64,000 nt of DNA from Kosakonia oryzendophytica. Lineage in GTDB: Bacteria > Pseudomonadota > Gammaproteobacteria > Enterobacterales > Enterobacteriaceae. Below the pieces are notes generated by a model. The model ran no database searches. It was given only the letters and a program-made list of their open reading frames with translations, and was not told the origin of the DNA. The stretch lies in the NCBI RefSeq assembly GCF_900094925.1, contig NZ_FMAY01000001.1:434001-498000 (forward strand), written 5' to 3'. The first letter of the stretch is position 1, and the number at the start of each line of letters is the position of its first letter. Below, piece by piece: positions 50,077-58,858 of the stretch. A program made the translations under genes and the position numbers.

Positions 50077-51021
50077 TTACAGACCCAGCGCTTTTTCAAC
50101 AGCAGGTTGTCCCGGCTGCCCGTCACGGGTAGTCACGCCTTCAAGCCAGCTTTTTAACAGCTCAGGACGCTTAGCCAGCTCCGCTTTCGCTGCCGCCTGC
50201 GCCGTTTCCTGCTTGTCCAGCACGCGGCCAATCACCGCATTCTCTATAGCCACATCAAATTTCAGCTGACTGAAGAAGCGGCCGGCATTCGGGCAATCAC
50301 GGGCAAAATCGTTGCGTGTGACGGTATTCACCGTTGCACTGCCGTAGTTCGCGCCAAAGTACGCATCGCCGCCGCTAAGATAGGCCAGTTTGAAGTGTGT
50401 ATTCATGGCATGCGGCTCCCAGCCCAAAAAGACGATCCACGCTTTACGCTCGACCGCGCGCGTTACCTGCGCCAGCATGCCGCTCTCGCTGGACTCCACC
50501 AGTTGCCAGTTTTGCAGGCCAAAATCCTGTTTCTCGATCATCTTCTTCAGGTTCTGGTTAGCGGGTGCACCAGGGGCGATGCCGTAGATCGTGTGGTTAA
50601 ATTTCGCCGCGTACTTTTGCAGGTCGGCGAAATCCTTCACCCCCGCAGCAGCAACATAATCCGGTACCGCCAGCGTAAAACGCGCAGCAGGCAGGTTCGC
50701 CCCCACCACCTTAATCGCGCCGTCGGCCGTAAATTTGCTGATAACCGGCTCCTGCGCCGGCATCCAGTTGCCGAGGAACACATCCACCTGGCCGGTTTTC
50801 AGCCCCTGAAAGGCCAGCGCCACAGAGAGGTTCTGGACTTTTTGCTGGTAACCCAGCGCGTTCAGCACCACGCCGGAAAGCGCGTTGGTGGCGGCGATAT
50901 CGGTCCAGCCGGGATCGGCCTGGGTAATGGTCGCACAGCGGGCGTCATCTGCGGCGATACTGCTCAGTGAAAATCCGCCAGCCAAAGCCAGCAGTACGAG
51001 TTTGCTCACGGTGTTGTTCAT
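50077..51021 (-). CDS. choX: Choline ABC transporter substrate-binding protein ChoX
   Basis: A periplasmic binding protein of the ProX/OpuAC family. The 314-residue precursor has a signal peptide ending at SLSSIAA (about residue 24) before DDARCATI. ChoX proteins of rhizobia bind choline in an aromatic cage. Trp residues in DPGWTDIAA, LGNWMPAQEP and FLGWEPHAMN fit such a cage. It is two bases downstream of the choline-sulfatase gene in the same operon. Its membrane partners choV and choW lie in a separate divergent operon just beyond the LysR gene. Confidence 0.88.
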   Translation of the reverse strand: MNNTVSKLVLLALAGGFSLSSIAADDARCATITQADPGWTDIAATNALSGVVLNALGYQQKVQNLSVALAFQGLKTGQVDVFLGNWMPAQEPVISKFTADGAIKVVGANLPAARFTLAVPDYVAAAGVKDFADLQKYAAKFNHTIYGIAPGAPANQNLKKMIEKQDFGLQNWQLVESSESGMLAQVTRAVERKAWIVFLGWEPHAMNTHFKLAYLSGGDAYFGANYGSATVNTVTRNDFARDCPNAGRFFSQLKFDVAIENAVIGRVLDKQETAQAAAKAELAKRPELLKSWLEGVTTRDGQPGQPAVEKALGL

Positions 51022-51023
51022 TG

Positions 51024-52565
51024 TTATTTTCCTGCCGGTTGTTTTAAAGGACGCGGATAACGGGCAAAAGCTTCCTGTTCATCCAGCGTTTGATGATTGC
51101 GAATGTAGCGTTGCGATGCGGCCTGATGCGGTTGAAAGTCCCATTCCGGAATCGCATGCTGCCCGGCTATACGCGTTAAAAAGAGCCGCCGCTGCTGGCT
51201 CGCCAGCACTTGTTCACGCAACCCGGAGACGTCCCAATGAGCATCGGCTTCGGCGGCAAACGCCGCGGCAACCTGCTGGTAAGCCTTCTCCGCCACCAGA
51301 TTGACGCGTTCATGGGGATCGTTATGCAGATGAAAAAGTTGCGGCGCGTCGCTAAAGGAATAGACATATTTCCACGGCCCACGACGGATCATGAGCATCG
51401 GCCCCAGCGCACCTTCAGCCAGGTACTCGCTGTAAACGCCATCCGGCCCCGGTTCACCACGCAAATGCGGCATCAGGCTGTGACCATCCAGCGGGGCAAT
51501 CGCCCGCACATTACCCTCTTCGCCACTCGCCAGTTCGATAAGCGTAGGCAGTAAGTCCACCAGAGAAACGCTCTGCGCAATACGCCGGGGGGCAAAGCGT
51601 GCCGGGTTATGCACAATAAAAGGGATATGTACGGCGTTTTCAAAAAAGGTCATCTTGTACCAGAGATCGCGCTCGCCCAGCATTTCGCCATGATCGGCCA
51701 CCACCAGCACCACGGTGTTTTCCGCCAGGCCGGTCTCCTGCAACGTCGATATGATCTCGCCAAAGCAATCATCCACATAGGCCAGTGCCCCATAGTAAGC
51801 GTGCCGCGCACGGCGAATATGTTCATCGCTGAGCAACCCCTCTTCCAGTTGATACATGGCCCGCAAGCGCGCGGAATGCGCATCGTCTTCGACATCTTCC
51901 CGGCGCGTTTGCGGCAGATCGACATCGGCATCGTTAAAGCGCTCAAGGTAGCGACGAGGAATGGCAAACGGATCGTGCGGATGGGTCAGCGACAGCAGCA
52001 ACATAAAAGGCTGCTCCTGCGGGCGACGGGCTGCGTCATACAGCCGCTGGCGCGCCAGAAACAGCGCTTCATCATCAAAATCGAGCTGATTGGTGCGCAC
52101 GCACTCCCCGGCGTCCAGCACCGAACTCATGTTGTGATACCAGTCAAGGCGGCGCTCCGGACGCTGCCAGTCCGGCGTCCAGCCAAAATCCGCCGGGTAG
52201 ATATCGGTGGTCAGGCGCTCGTCAAAACCATGCAGTTGATCCGGGCCGCAGAAGTGCATCTTGCCGGAGAGCCAGGTGCGATAGCCCTGCTCACGTAGGT
52301 AGTGACACAGTGTGGGCGAATCGGCATGAAATTCGGCGGCATTATCATAGACGGCGTTGCGGGAAATAAATTGACCGGTCATCAGCGACGCACGCGACGG
52401 TGCGCAAAGCGGGCTATTGCAATACGCAGATTCAAATACCACGCCTTCATCCGCCAATTTATCTATATTCGGTGTCAGACTGACCTTATTACCATACGTT
52501 TTTAAGGCGCTGGCGGTTAACTGATCGGCCATCAGAATAACGATATTCGGTTTATTTATAAGCAT
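51024..52565 (-). CDS. betC: Choline-sulfatase BetC
   Basis: BetC hydrolyses choline-O-sulfate to choline and sulfate, supplying both a sulfur source and a glycine-betaine precursor. The 513 residues contain the type I sulfatase signature CAPSR with Cys54, the formylglycine precursor, in SPLCAPSRASLMTG. The metal-site ADQ (Asp14) and VVADHGEMLG are also present. The C-terminal WDFQPHQAASQRYIRNHQTLDEQE is typical of choline sulfatases. The start MLINKPNIVILMADQ fits the family. It is divergent from a LysR gene (105-bp gap) of the choline-sulfate type and translationally close to choX. Confidence 0.94.
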   Translation of the reverse strand: MLINKPNIVILMADQLTASALKTYGNKVSLTPNIDKLADEGVVFESAYCNSPLCAPSRASLMTGQFISRNAVYDNAAEFHADSPTLCHYLREQGYRTWLSGKMHFCGPDQLHGFDERLTTDIYPADFGWTPDWQRPERRLDWYHNMSSVLDAGECVRTNQLDFDDEALFLARQRLYDAARRPQEQPFMLLLSLTHPHDPFAIPRRYLERFNDADVDLPQTRREDVEDDAHSARLRAMYQLEEGLLSDEHIRRARHAYYGALAYVDDCFGEIISTLQETGLAENTVVLVVADHGEMLGERDLWYKMTFFENAVHIPFIVHNPARFAPRRIAQSVSLVDLLPTLIELASGEEGNVRAIAPLDGHSLMPHLRGEPGPDGVYSEYLAEGALGPMLMIRRGPWKYVYSFSDAPQLFHLHNDPHERVNLVAEKAYQQVAAAFAAEADAHWDVSGLREQVLASQQRRLFLTRIAGQHAIPEWDFQPHQAASQRYIRNHQTLDEQEAFARYPRPLKQPAGK

Positions 52566-52670
52566 GCGACGTCCAAAAATAAGATATTCACAAAAAACGT
52601 GTTACGTTTATCTCACGCATATTTAGCCCTGTGAAGGGGTTATTTATTTATCATGAAATAAGGTGGATTT

Positions 52671-53600
52671 ATGGCAGACAAATTACAACTTCCGCCTTTA
52701 CAGGCATTAGTGGTATTTGAAGCGGCGGCGCGCTTAGGCAATTTTACCGCTGCCGGAAATGAGCTTGGACTTTCCCAACCTGCAGTCAGTCAGCGTATTC
52801 AGGCGCTGGAAAGCCGGCTCAATGCGCCATTATTTGAGAGGCGGCACCGCGGCGTACAGTTAACCGAAGCAGGCCACAGTCTGTACCTGATTGTCCGCAG
52901 CAGTTTGAACGATATCAGCGAGCAACTGGAGCGTACCCGCCGCAAGCGCAATGTGCTGCGTATCGACACCGATATGGGTTTTGCCAGTTACTGGTTGCTG
53001 CCACGGATGGAGCGTCTGCAGGCACTGATCCCCGGCGTGGAGGTACAGGTCACCACCTCGCCGAATGACTACAACTTTCGCGACAGCAATGCGGATCTGG
53101 CCATCTATTTTGGTCAGGGAAACTGGCCAGCAACCCAGACACAGCGCCTGTTCCCGGAGGTGGTTTTTCCGGTGTGCAATCAGGAGATTAAACAGGCACT
53201 GGGTCAGCACAACCGGGCGGAAGCCTTGCTGTCGCACCCGTTATTAAAACTGCCGGAGACCCATCCACAACGCTGGATAACCTGGGAGGACTGGTTTCAC
53301 CAGCAGCAGATTTATGGCCAGAGCCACAGCGCATCGCGCACCTTTAATGCCTATTCGCTGGTGATCCAGGCGGCACTCGAAGGCCAGGGCATCGCGCTGG
53401 GCTGGCAACCGCTGATTACGCCATTTATCCAGAACCAGCAACTGGTCCAGTGTGGCCAGCAAGTGCGTACTGAGCGCGGTTATTATCTTATTTCCGCCAG
53501 CAATAAACCGGCATCGGTTCAGCAGGAAAAAATAAAAGCGTGGTTATTAGATGAGGCCTGGGGTTTTCATGAGCAGGCAACGCCCATTAGCGTAATATAA
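52671..53600 (+). CDS. LysR-family regulator of choline-sulfate utilisation
   Basis: A 309-residue LysR regulator of the GcvA-like branch, matching the putative choline-sulfate-utilisation transcription factors found beside betC. The N-terminal helix-turn-helix includes FTAAGNELGLSQPAVSQRIQAL (about 24-45). The effector domain includes LRIDTDMGFASYWLLPRM, NADLAIYFGQGNWP and EGQGIALGWQPLI. It lies divergent from betC-choX and 103 bp upstream of choVW in the same orientation, so it can control both operons. The effector is probably choline sulfate or choline (inference). Confidence 0.87.
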   Translation: MADKLQLPPLQALVVFEAAARLGNFTAAGNELGLSQPAVSQRIQALESRLNAPLFERRHRGVQLTEAGHSLYLIVRSSLNDISEQLERTRRKRNVLRIDTDMGFASYWLLPRMERLQALIPGVEVQVTTSPNDYNFRDSNADLAIYFGQGNWPATQTQRLFPEVVFPVCNQEIKQALGQHNRAEALLSHPLLKLPETHPQRWITWEDWFHQQQIYGQSHSASRTFNAYSLVIQAALEGQGIALGWQPLITPFIQNQQLVQCGQQVRTERGYYLISASNKPASVQQEKIKAWLLDEAWGFHEQATPISVI

Positions 53601-53703
53601 ATAAGCTAATGCGTAAAAAGCATATCGGGAAAGTGAAAATTAATTCTCCCCCAGATTCTTTTACGCTAGTGTGTATCAGCACTCCTGAAATAAAGTAAAC
53701 ATT

Positions 53704-54540
53704 ATGCCACAGCCGCTATTTGAATTACGCTCAATTACCAAGCAGTATTATTCCTCAGGCGGAAAGAGCTTTTTCCCCCGCCGGGAAAAAAGCGCCACCG
53801 TAACCGCATTGCAAGATATTAATCTGCACATATTTGCCGGTGAAATCTTTGTCATTGTGGGATTATCCGGTTCGGGAAAATCCACGCTGCTGCGCACGTT
53901 AAACCACCTTATTCCAGCCAGTTCCGGCGACGTGATCTTTCAAGGTCGCACACTCGCCAGTTTGTCAGATAAGGCGTTAATTGCTCTGCGTCGCGAGCAC
54001 ATGGGGATGGTGTTCCAGTCTTTCGCCTTGTTCGACGAACGCACGGTGCTGGATAACGTTGCCTTCGGTCTGGAAGTGGCCGGTGTGCCCCGCGAAGCAC
54101 GGGAAAGCCGGGCGCAGGCGATGCTGGAAAAAGTCGGGCTCGGCAACGTGGCAGACCACTACCCACACCAGCTTTCCGGCGGTATGCAACAACGCGTGGG
54201 ACTGGCGCGTGCGCTGGTGGTGAACCCTTCGGTCTTGCTGATGGATGAGGCTTTTTCCGCGCTGGATCCCATTATCCGCCGCGAGATGCAGTCGCTGCTG
54301 CTGATGTTGCAGGCCGAATCGCAGCGCACCATCGTGTTTGTGACCCATGACATGGAAGAGGCACTGCGTCTGGGTTCGCGCATCGCAATAATGGAAAAAG
54401 GCAAGCTGGTGCAGGTGGGTAAACCGGAAATGTTGATCAATGCCCCTGCCACACCGTATGTGCGCCGTTTCTTCTCCGGTGTGGATGTCTCCCGCTGGCA
54501 AATGGCGGAAAACTACGCCGATATCTGGACGACGCGTTAA
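53704..54540 (+). CDS. choV: Choline ABC transporter ATP-binding protein ChoV
   Basis: A 278-residue ATPase of the glycine-betaine/choline importer family. Walker A GLSGSGKST (about 58-66), Q-loop VFQSFALF, signature LSGGMQQRVGLARAL, Walker B LLMDEAFSALDP and switch His in FVTHDMEEA are complete. It is shorter than ProV (400 aa) because the C-terminal CBS pair is absent, so osmotic gating of the ProV type is unlikely. It is followed 8 bp later by the permease gene. The substrate assignment relies on the linked betC and choX. Confidence 0.9.
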   Translation: MPQPLFELRSITKQYYSSGGKSFFPRREKSATVTALQDINLHIFAGEIFVIVGLSGSGKSTLLRTLNHLIPASSGDVIFQGRTLASLSDKALIALRREHMGMVFQSFALFDERTVLDNVAFGLEVAGVPREARESRAQAMLEKVGLGNVADHYPHQLSGGMQQRVGLARALVVNPSVLLMDEAFSALDPIIRREMQSLLLMLQAESQRTIVFVTHDMEEALRLGSRIAIMEKGKLVQVGKPEMLINAPATPYVRRFFSGVDVSRWQMAENYADIWTTR

Positions 54541-54548
54541 GGAATATC

Positions 54549-55382
54549 ATGGCTTACCCACTCGATTTCAGTCGGCAGATCGACAGTGCTATTCACGCCT
54601 TGCTGGCAAATGCTGGGGGGTTGTTTGACGGCATTGCCGCCGGTATCGATCTGTTTGCCAGCAGCCTTGAGCTACTGATTAACAGCCTCTCCCCTTGGGG
54701 ATTGGTGATACTTGCGGTGGTGATTGGCGGCTGGCGCATCGGTAAGGGGTTCGCGCTGTTTGCCCTGCTTGCCACGCTGTACATCATTTACAGCGGTTAC
54801 AGCGAACATGCTGCCATCACGCTGGCGCTCACTCTCTCTTCAACCTTCTTCAGCCTGTTGTTGGGTATTCCGCTGGGGATCTGGAGCGCGCGTCGCGCCG
54901 CCGTGGGTAGCGTGGTGCGGACACTACTCGATTTCATGCAAACCATGCCCGCATTTGTCTATCTGATCCCGGCGACGATCCTGTTTGGCCTCGGGCGGCC
55001 ACCGGGGATCTTCGCCACCATTCTGTTCTCTATGCCGCCGGTAGTGCGCTTGACGGATTTGGGGATCCGTCAGGTGAATCCGGCGCGTATGGAAGCCGGT
55101 ATCGCGTTTGGTTGCACACCGTGGCAATTGCTGTGGAAGGTACAACTTCCTGCGGCGCAGCCCGCCATTATGGCAGGGGTGAACCAGACCATTATGATGG
55201 CCATGTCGATGGTGATTATTGCCTCCATGGTCGGTGCAGGAGGACTGGGTAACGACATTCTCAGCAGTATTCAACAACTGGAGATGGGGCTGGGGCTGCA
55301 GAGTGGTTTGGTGGTGGTGCTGATGGCGATTCTGTTAGATCGTTTATCCGCCAGTTTCGCCCGGCGACCTGCCGGTCAATAA
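54549..55382 (+). CDS. choW: Choline ABC transporter permease ChoW
   Basis: A 277-residue ProW-type permease with about seven membrane helices and the BPD_transp_1 domain. The cytosolic EAA loop is visible as MEAGIAFGCTPWQLLWKVQLP. Helices such as LVILAVVIGGWRIGKGFALFALLATLYIIY and IMMAMSMVIIASMVGAGGLGNDIL are clear. The 277-residue length is that of short ProW/ChoW proteins. It completes the transporter with ChoV and the divergent ChoX. Its 3' end overlaps the next, convergent gene by 7 bp. Confidence 0.9.
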   Translation: MAYPLDFSRQIDSAIHALLANAGGLFDGIAAGIDLFASSLELLINSLSPWGLVILAVVIGGWRIGKGFALFALLATLYIIYSGYSEHAAITLALTLSSTFFSLLLGIPLGIWSARRAAVGSVVRTLLDFMQTMPAFVYLIPATILFGLGRPPGIFATILFSMPPVVRLTDLGIRQVNPARMEAGIAFGCTPWQLLWKVQLPAAQPAIMAGVNQTIMMAMSMVIIASMVGAGGLGNDILSSIQQLEMGLGLQSGLVVVLMAILLDRLSASFARRPAGQ

Positions 55383-55762
55383 CCCCGTGATTGTGAACGT
55401 TGCCAGGCGCCGTCGACCAGTTCGGCGGCAGCCTGTATTTGATCGCGAAACGGCGCGCCAAAGCTCTCCATCAGCGCAGCATGGCGGGTAAGAAAGTGCA
55501 TCCCCTCTTCATTACCGGCAATGCTTTCCAGAAACCAGTCCGGTACCCCTTTTTTAAGACTGAGTTCGCACAGCCCGGCGGTGAATTCGGCACGTCGGGA
55601 AACGTCCGTGATCCAGGAGGGTTGCTGCTCATCCATTTCCCTGGCAACAGTGGCCTGCAACGCCCGTTGGGAACGGCTGTAATATTCGCGGATCTTCGAT
55701 GAGCTCCACGCCTTCCCAAAAAACAGCAGTAATATCGGAACCACACACCAGATAATCGTCAT
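55376..55762 (-). CDS. Hypothetical single-pass membrane protein
   Basis: Not recognised. From the ATG at 55760-55762 it is 128 residues; an upstream in-frame start (55828) would add 22 polar residues. The N-terminal hydrophobic segment MTIIWCVVPILLLFFGKAW anchors a soluble, helical, charged domain (SSSKIREYYSRSQRALQATVA...). That domain contains Trp- and Leu-containing stretches such as KKGVPDWFLESIAG and FLTRHAALMESFG. No Shine-Dalgarno is strong. It lies between choW (7-bp convergent overlap) and the ABC permease gene, with no evident link to either. Confidence 0.6.
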   Translation of the reverse strand: MTIIWCVVPILLLFFGKAWSSSKIREYYSRSQRALQATVAREMDEQQPSWITDVSRRAEFTAGLCELSLKKGVPDWFLESIAGNEEGMHFLTRHAALMESFGAPFRDQIQAAAELVDGAWQRSQSRGY

Positions 55763-55937
55763 TATGCGCTCATTGTCTGTTTTCACCGCACTCCGGATAG
55801 TACTGGCTAAAGCGGGCAAAAGCATCATCGCAAAAGTCTGTTTTTTGCCAAATGGCGGCTAAGACGTTACGCATAGCTGGCCCGGTAAGCATAGCGCCAC
55901 CGGGCAATCAGCAATAGATGTGAGTATAAGGCGGGTA

Positions 55938-56804
55938 CTAGCGATGCATTCCCCAGCGTTTGATGGTCACTTTTTCCAGGCTGGCAAACACCACGCCTTC
56001 CACCAGTAAACCGATGGCAATTACCGTGACCAGTCCGGCGAACACGCGATCGGTAAACAGCTCATTGCGATTCTGGAAAATATACCAGCCCAGACCACCT
56101 TCCCCACTGGATGCGCCGAACACCAGTTCTGCTGCAATCAGCGTACGCCAGGCAAATGCCCAGCCAATTTTCAGCCCGGCGAGAATGGCGGGCAACGACG
56201 CCGGGATAAGAATAGTGACCACATAACGCGGCCCGCTCAGTCCATAATTGCGCCCGGCCATACGCAGTGTTTCCGGCACGCCGCTAAAACCGGACCAGGT
56301 ATTCAGCGCAATCGGCCACATCACCGAATGCACCAGCACAAAAATCAGGCTCACATTACCTAACCCGAACCACAACAGCGCCAGCGGCAGCAGAGCAATG
56401 GCTGGCAGCGGGTTAAGCATCGCAGTGAGTGTACTGAGCAGGTCACGACCAAATTGCGTGGTGACCGCCAGCGCGCTGGCAAGCAGCGCCAGCAGGCTAC
56501 CAATCAGATAACCTTTCAATAAGGTACTCAACGAATTGATGATTTTGGCGGGCAATTCACCATTGCGCATATCGTCACTGAACGCATGCCAGGTTTGCAG
56601 CACGCCGGGCAGCATCAGGTCATTTTGCTGCACCCGCGCCGCCACCTCCCACAACGCCAGCACCAGTAACACGATCAGTGATTTACGTAACCACGCCTGA
56701 TTCCACACGCGCTGACTCAGCGGTAACGGCGTCTCGACCGGCACATTACGCAGTGGCGGTAATTCGCGTTCGAATTCAGGACGGATGTACGGTGGCTGCG
56801 ACAT
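55938..56804 (-). CDS. NitT/TauT (SsuC-like) ABC transporter permease
   Basis: A 288-residue inner-membrane permease of the nitrate/sulfonate/taurine group. About six helices follow a 35-residue polar N-terminus (MSQPPYIRPEFERELPPL). The EAA-type cytosolic loop is visible as MAGRNYGLSGPRYVVTILIPASLP, followed by AFAWRTLIAAELVFGASSGEGGLGWYI, typical for SsuC/TauC. The ATG at 56802-56804, with GAGGAA upstream, is preferred over a longer frame; it overlaps the ATPase gene by 29 bp. Together with the next two genes it forms one importer operon transcribed SBP-ATPase-permease. Confidence 0.88.
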   Translation of the reverse strand: MSQPPYIRPEFERELPPLRNVPVETPLPLSQRVWNQAWLRKSLIVLLVLALWEVAARVQQNDLMLPGVLQTWHAFSDDMRNGELPAKIINSLSTLLKGYLIGSLLALLASALAVTTQFGRDLLSTLTAMLNPLPAIALLPLALLWFGLGNVSLIFVLVHSVMWPIALNTWSGFSGVPETLRMAGRNYGLSGPRYVVTILIPASLPAILAGLKIGWAFAWRTLIAAELVFGASSGEGGLGWYIFQNRNELFTDRVFAGLVTVIAIGLLVEGVVFASLEKVTIKRWGMHR

Positions 56805-57618
56805 ACGCGGTTTCCTCACCAGATGAAGGGGATGGGCTGGCCCCGTTTGTCGGGAACAACAGATCATGGATATGACGCGCGGCGTGCTGGAACGCCTCGC
56901 TGCCGAAATCATTCAGGCCAAACTGATGGCAATTGATCTCCGCTCTGACCCTGCCGGGGTGCGGGGAAAGCACCAGGATGCGGCTTCCGACCACCAGCGC
57001 CTCTTCAATTGAGTGGGTGACAAACAGCAGCGTAAAACGCTCCTCTTCCCACAGCGCCAGCAGCTCTTCCTGCATGGTGCGTCGGGTGAGCGCATCCAGC
57101 GCCGCGAAAGGCTCATCCATTAACAGCATGCGCGGTTTCATCGCCAGTGCGCGGGCAATGGCCACCCTCTGTTTCATGCCGCCGGAAAGCATGTGCGGCA
57201 TCACATCAGCAAACTCCGCCAGCCCCACTTTATGCAGAAAATGCAACGCGGTCTCTTTGGCTTCCGCCCGGCTGGCCTTGCGACTTGCCAGCAGCGGAAA
57301 CATCACATTTTCCAGTACCGTCTTCCACGGCGGCAGCTGATCGAACTCCTGAAACACCATCATCCGTTCCGGGCCAGGGGACGTGATGACCGAACCGGCC
57401 AGCGAAAGTTGCCCACTGCGTGGCGTGAGGAAACCGCCAGCGGCCTTCAGCAGGCTCGACTTCCCGCAACCTGACGGCCCAAGCAAGATAAAGCGATCGC
57501 CCGGCCAGACATCAAAACTGACATCGTGGGTGGCGCGCACCTGGCGCTCGCGCGTGCGGTATTCAATGTTCACGTTGCTGACCTGCAACAAGGGGCCGTC
57601 ACTCGGATGCATTGTCAT
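56776..57618 (-). CDS. NitT/TauT (SsuB-like) ABC transporter ATP-binding protein
   Basis: A 280-residue ATPase. Walker A LGPSGCGKSS (about 47-56), Q-loop VFQEFDQLPPW, signature LSGGMKQRVAIARAL, Walker B MLLMDEPFAALD and switch FVTHSIEEAL are intact. It is close in pattern to SsuB/TauB. The last 30 residues (TNGASPSPSSGEETAYVAA...) are encoded in the overlap with the permease and are unlike the family, so this C-terminal tail may be dispensable. It starts 21 bp after the binding-protein stop. The substrate is not determined by the ATPase. Confidence 0.88.
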   Translation of the reverse strand: MTMHPSDGPLLQVSNVNIEYRTRERQVRATHDVSFDVWPGDRFILLGPSGCGKSSLLKAAGGFLTPRSGQLSLAGSVITSPGPERMMVFQEFDQLPPWKTVLENVMFPLLASRKASRAEAKETALHFLHKVGLAEFADVMPHMLSGGMKQRVAIARALAMKPRMLLMDEPFAALDALTRRTMQEELLALWEEERFTLLFVTHSIEEALVVGSRILVLSPHPGRVRAEINCHQFGLNDFGSEAFQHAARHIHDLLFPTNGASPSPSSGEETAYVAATVHPS

Positions 57619-57639
57619 CGGTGTCTCCTGGGTTGCCGC

Positions 57640-58647
57640 TTAACTGCCTGGGTTTTCCCACGCCTCGTTAAAGAAATAGTCTTTCCATGAACTGGCTCTG
57701 TTTTTCAGTACGCCCAATTCATGGAGTTTTTCGGCATACACGCCGGTACGTTCCGGGGAGACGGTGAAGCTTATCTCGGGATCGTTAACAATTTTCTGCA
57801 CCAGCGGTAACGGCAGACGGGATTTTTCGACGCGAATATAGGTTTCCGCTGCTGCGTTTTTGTCGGCATTAATGATTTTCGCCGCCTCACTCAGTGCGCG
57901 ATAAAATGCCTGATAGGTTTTTGGATTCTCGTCGTGGAATTTCTCGGTGGTATAAAGCACATTAAATGTCGCTTGCCCGCCTAAGACATCATAGGAGCTG
58001 AGAATTTTATGCACATTATCATGTTCCAGTGCCTGATACTGAAACGGCGGGCTGGAGAAATGGGTGGTAATTTCCGACCCGCCGGCAATTAATGCCGCAC
58101 TGGCATCCGGATGCGGAAGGCTAACGCTAATGTTATCAAAACGCTTAAAATCATCGTTGCCATATAATTTAGCGGTTTCAATCTGTAAGGTTCGCGACTG
58201 AAAACCGACGCCAGCAGCCGGTACCGCAATTCGGTCCTTATCGGTCAAATCTTTAATGCTTTTTACCGCCGGATTATTACTCAATAAATAGTTGGGCATT
58301 GAGCCCAACGAGGCGATGGCTTTGACATTTTGCTTCCCTTTCGTGCGGTCCCAGAGCGTAAGCAGCGGCGGCACGCCAGCTGACGCAACATCTAACGCAC
58401 CAGAGAGCAAGGCTTCATTCATGCCGGTGGCACCGGATATTGTGCGCCAGTCGACGGTGATATCCAGCCCCGCTTTTTTCCCCTCTTTTTCGATCAGGTG
58501 CTGGTCGCGCACTACATCAAGAATTAAATAGCCAATACCAAACTGCTGCGCAATGCTGATTTTCCCTTCGGCAAATACCGAATGGCTCACGCCGCTTAAT
58601 GTAAAAAGTGCCAGCGCCCCGGCAAGCGTCCTGTTTAATGTGTTCAT
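57640..58647 (-). CDS. NitT/TauT-family ABC substrate-binding protein
   Basis: A 335-residue periplasmic binding protein. A signal peptide (ALALFTLSGVSHSVFA, cleaved near residue 26) is followed by GKISIAQQFGIGYLILDVV, the usual N-terminal strand of SsuA-like proteins. Then come ALLSGALDVASAGVPPLLTLWD and DLTDKDRIAVPAAGVGFQSRTLQIE. The group binds sulfonates, taurine, nitrate or pyrimidine precursors, and no residue here settles which. It is first gene of the importer operon and divergent from an LDH2-type dehydrogenase gene (211-bp gap). A shared role in organosulfur or hydroxy-acid use is possible. Confidence 0.87.
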   Translation of the reverse strand: MNTLNRTLAGALALFTLSGVSHSVFAEGKISIAQQFGIGYLILDVVRDQHLIEKEGKKAGLDITVDWRTISGATGMNEALLSGALDVASAGVPPLLTLWDRTKGKQNVKAIASLGSMPNYLLSNNPAVKSIKDLTDKDRIAVPAAGVGFQSRTLQIETAKLYGNDDFKRFDNISVSLPHPDASAALIAGGSEITTHFSSPPFQYQALEHDNVHKILSSYDVLGGQATFNVLYTTEKFHDENPKTYQAFYRALSEAAKIINADKNAAAETYIRVEKSRLPLPLVQKIVNDPEISFTVSPERTGVYAEKLHELGVLKNRASSWKDYFFNEAWENPGS

Positions 58648-58858
58648 GCCTGTCCCCAGAATATCGTTGTTATCAGCAGAAAATGATTGGCTGGTGGGAA
58701 AGCAAAAGGAAATGATTTAATCAGCAATGCTTAGTTGAAAATTAAAAATAGCTTTTCCCTCGCGGCATTATTCAATAAATGGCAAAGGATAGTTATTTTT
58801 CATGGTTATGTAACAAATATATCGTCGTTATAGTCGAAAACACCTCTTTTTATCCTCT

